Source of the DNA: Betaproteobacteria bacterium
Lineage (GTDB): Bacteria > Pseudomonadota > Gammaproteobacteria > Burkholderiales > Burkholderiaceae
Direction: 5' to 3'
DNA length: 6,630 nt
Assembly: GCA_009921765.1 (NCBI GenBank)
Contig: RFXC01000222.1
Location: 1 to 6,630, forward strand
This document shows, piece after piece, positions 6,041-6,630 of this stretch. Position numbers and translations under genes: made by a program. Position 1 is the stretch's first letter, and every line of letters starts with the position of its first letter. The notes below the pieces were generated by a model. The model was not told the origin of the DNA and made no database searches. It saw nothing but the letters and a program-made list of their open reading frames with translations.

Positions 6041-6630
6041 GGTTGTTTCTCCTCGGCCAAAAGATCACCGATATCGGGAAGAATGCGAGCCAGCAGATCG
6101 GCCTCCGTGCCGTTGTAATACCCACGGATCCGGCCCTGACCGTCGACCAGGGCAATTTTGGTGCTGTGCAGCATTTTTCCGTCCCGCTGGGCGGTCGCCG
6201 GGGGGTTCACCTCCACGGGCAGCTTGAATCCCTCCCGGGCCAGGCGGAACGTCTCCTCCAAGGAACCGGTCAAAAACCACCAGTTTTTTCCCGCCCCGTA
6301 CTTGTCGGCGTATTCCCTTAACTTGGCGGGAGTATCGGTCTCAGGATCCACCGTGATGGAGATCACTTTCACCCTGCCCTTAGTTCGGGCCACGGCCCGC
6401 GAGACCTCCCCCATTTGACTGGTCAGCGCGGGACAAGGACCGGGGCAGGTGGAGAAGAAAAAATTGGCCACCCAGATCTCCCCCGACAGATCCCGCAAGG
6501 TGCGCGGTTGGCCATCCCGTTCGACCAAGCGGAATTCGGGAACCTGCGCCAGCGTCGGGAGCTGGCGGAAGTTTTTCCTTTCCGCCGAGATCCAGATCTC
6601 GCGCATACCCACGGCAATCACCAGAGCCAA
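6037..6630 (-). CDS. SCO1/SenC family protein, 5' end cut off by the window
   Basis: SCO proteins are membrane-anchored thioredoxin-fold proteins that deliver copper to, or reduce cysteines of, the CuA site of cytochrome oxidase. The 197 visible residues carry the motif S-T-C62-P-G-P-C66-P and the distal H155 (GKMLHSTKIALVD), the three copper ligands, plus ISITVDPETDTPAKLREYA (90-108), a family signature. The catalytic domain is complete and ends at a TGA at 6039-6037. The first visible residues (A-L-V-I-A-V-G) look like the tail of a membrane anchor, so the gene probably starts beyond base 6630. An internal ATG at residue 9 would lose the anchor, and the TTG at the very edge should not be taken as the true start. 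It overlaps the DUF420 gene by four bases, so the two are almost surely one operon. Confidence 0.93.
   Translation of the reverse strand: MALVIAVGMREIWISAERKNFRQLPTLAQVPEFRLVERDGQPRTLRDLSGEIWVANFFFSTCPGPCPALTSQMGEVSRAVARTKGRVKVISITVDPETDTPAKLREYADKYGAGKNWWFLTGSLEETFRLAREGFKLPVEVNPPATAQRDGKMLHSTKIALVDGQGRIRGYYNGTEADLLARILPDIGDLLAEEKQP
6049..6054 (-). promoter_or_regulatory. Ribosome binding site of the DUF420 gene inside SCO
   Basis: GAGGAG on the minus strand (6054-6049) is a strong Shine-Dalgarno sequence eight bases before ATG 6040. It lies in the last codons of the SCO gene and supports coupled translation with efficient re-initiation. Confidence 0.8.

Overview
The window looks like part of a high-GC proteobacterial chromosome, most likely a betaproteobacterium (Burkholderiales-like). 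The basis is the neighbourhood gatB / pyrE / exodeoxyribonuclease III, the E. coli-like PyrE and GC-rich codon use. This is inference from gene content, with no database search behind it. The window is almost fully coding; the longest stretch without a gene is about 240 bases (5380-5620).

Layout. On the + strand, the 3' part of a small cysteine-rich lipoprotein gene (1-405, cut by the window edge) is followed after 13 bases by gatB (419-1954). gatB meets a minus-strand cluster tail to tail across a short spacer (1955-2038) that holds a 14-bp tandem repeat. The minus-strand cluster, read right to left in transcription order, is: a short FeoA-domain protein (5379-5182), an M48 metalloprotease (5185-4085), exodeoxyribonuclease III (3997-3206), pyrE (3144-2467) and an AhpD/carboxymuconolactone-decarboxylase-like protein (2434-2039). 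The gaps are a 4-bp overlap and then 87, 61 and 32 bases, so one transcript is plausible. xth and pyrE use non-ATG starts (GTG and TTG).

Right of 5380 the base composition falls. Sampled 60-base lines run about 52-57% G+C, against about 70% in a sampled line of the M48 gene. Here a second minus-strand pair appears: a SCO/SenC-type copper or thiol protein (cut by the right edge) and a DUF420 (CtaM/YozB-like) membrane protein, joined by an ATGA overlap and ending at a perfect 8-bp stem-loop. The pair fits a cytochrome oxidase CuA-site assembly module and may have a different history from the cluster to its left.

Functions are mostly housekeeping: tRNA-dependent amidation (GatB), pyrimidine synthesis (PyrE), base-excision repair (Xth), envelope proteolysis (M48), and respiratory oxidase maturation (SCO and DUF420). 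I found no CRISPR, transposase, tRNA, rRNA or clearly new defence or biosynthetic system. The items most worth a second look are the FeoA-M48 coupled pair, the six-cysteine lipoprotein next to gatB, the SCO-DUF420 pair at a compositional boundary, and several short in-frame and intergenic tandem repeats.
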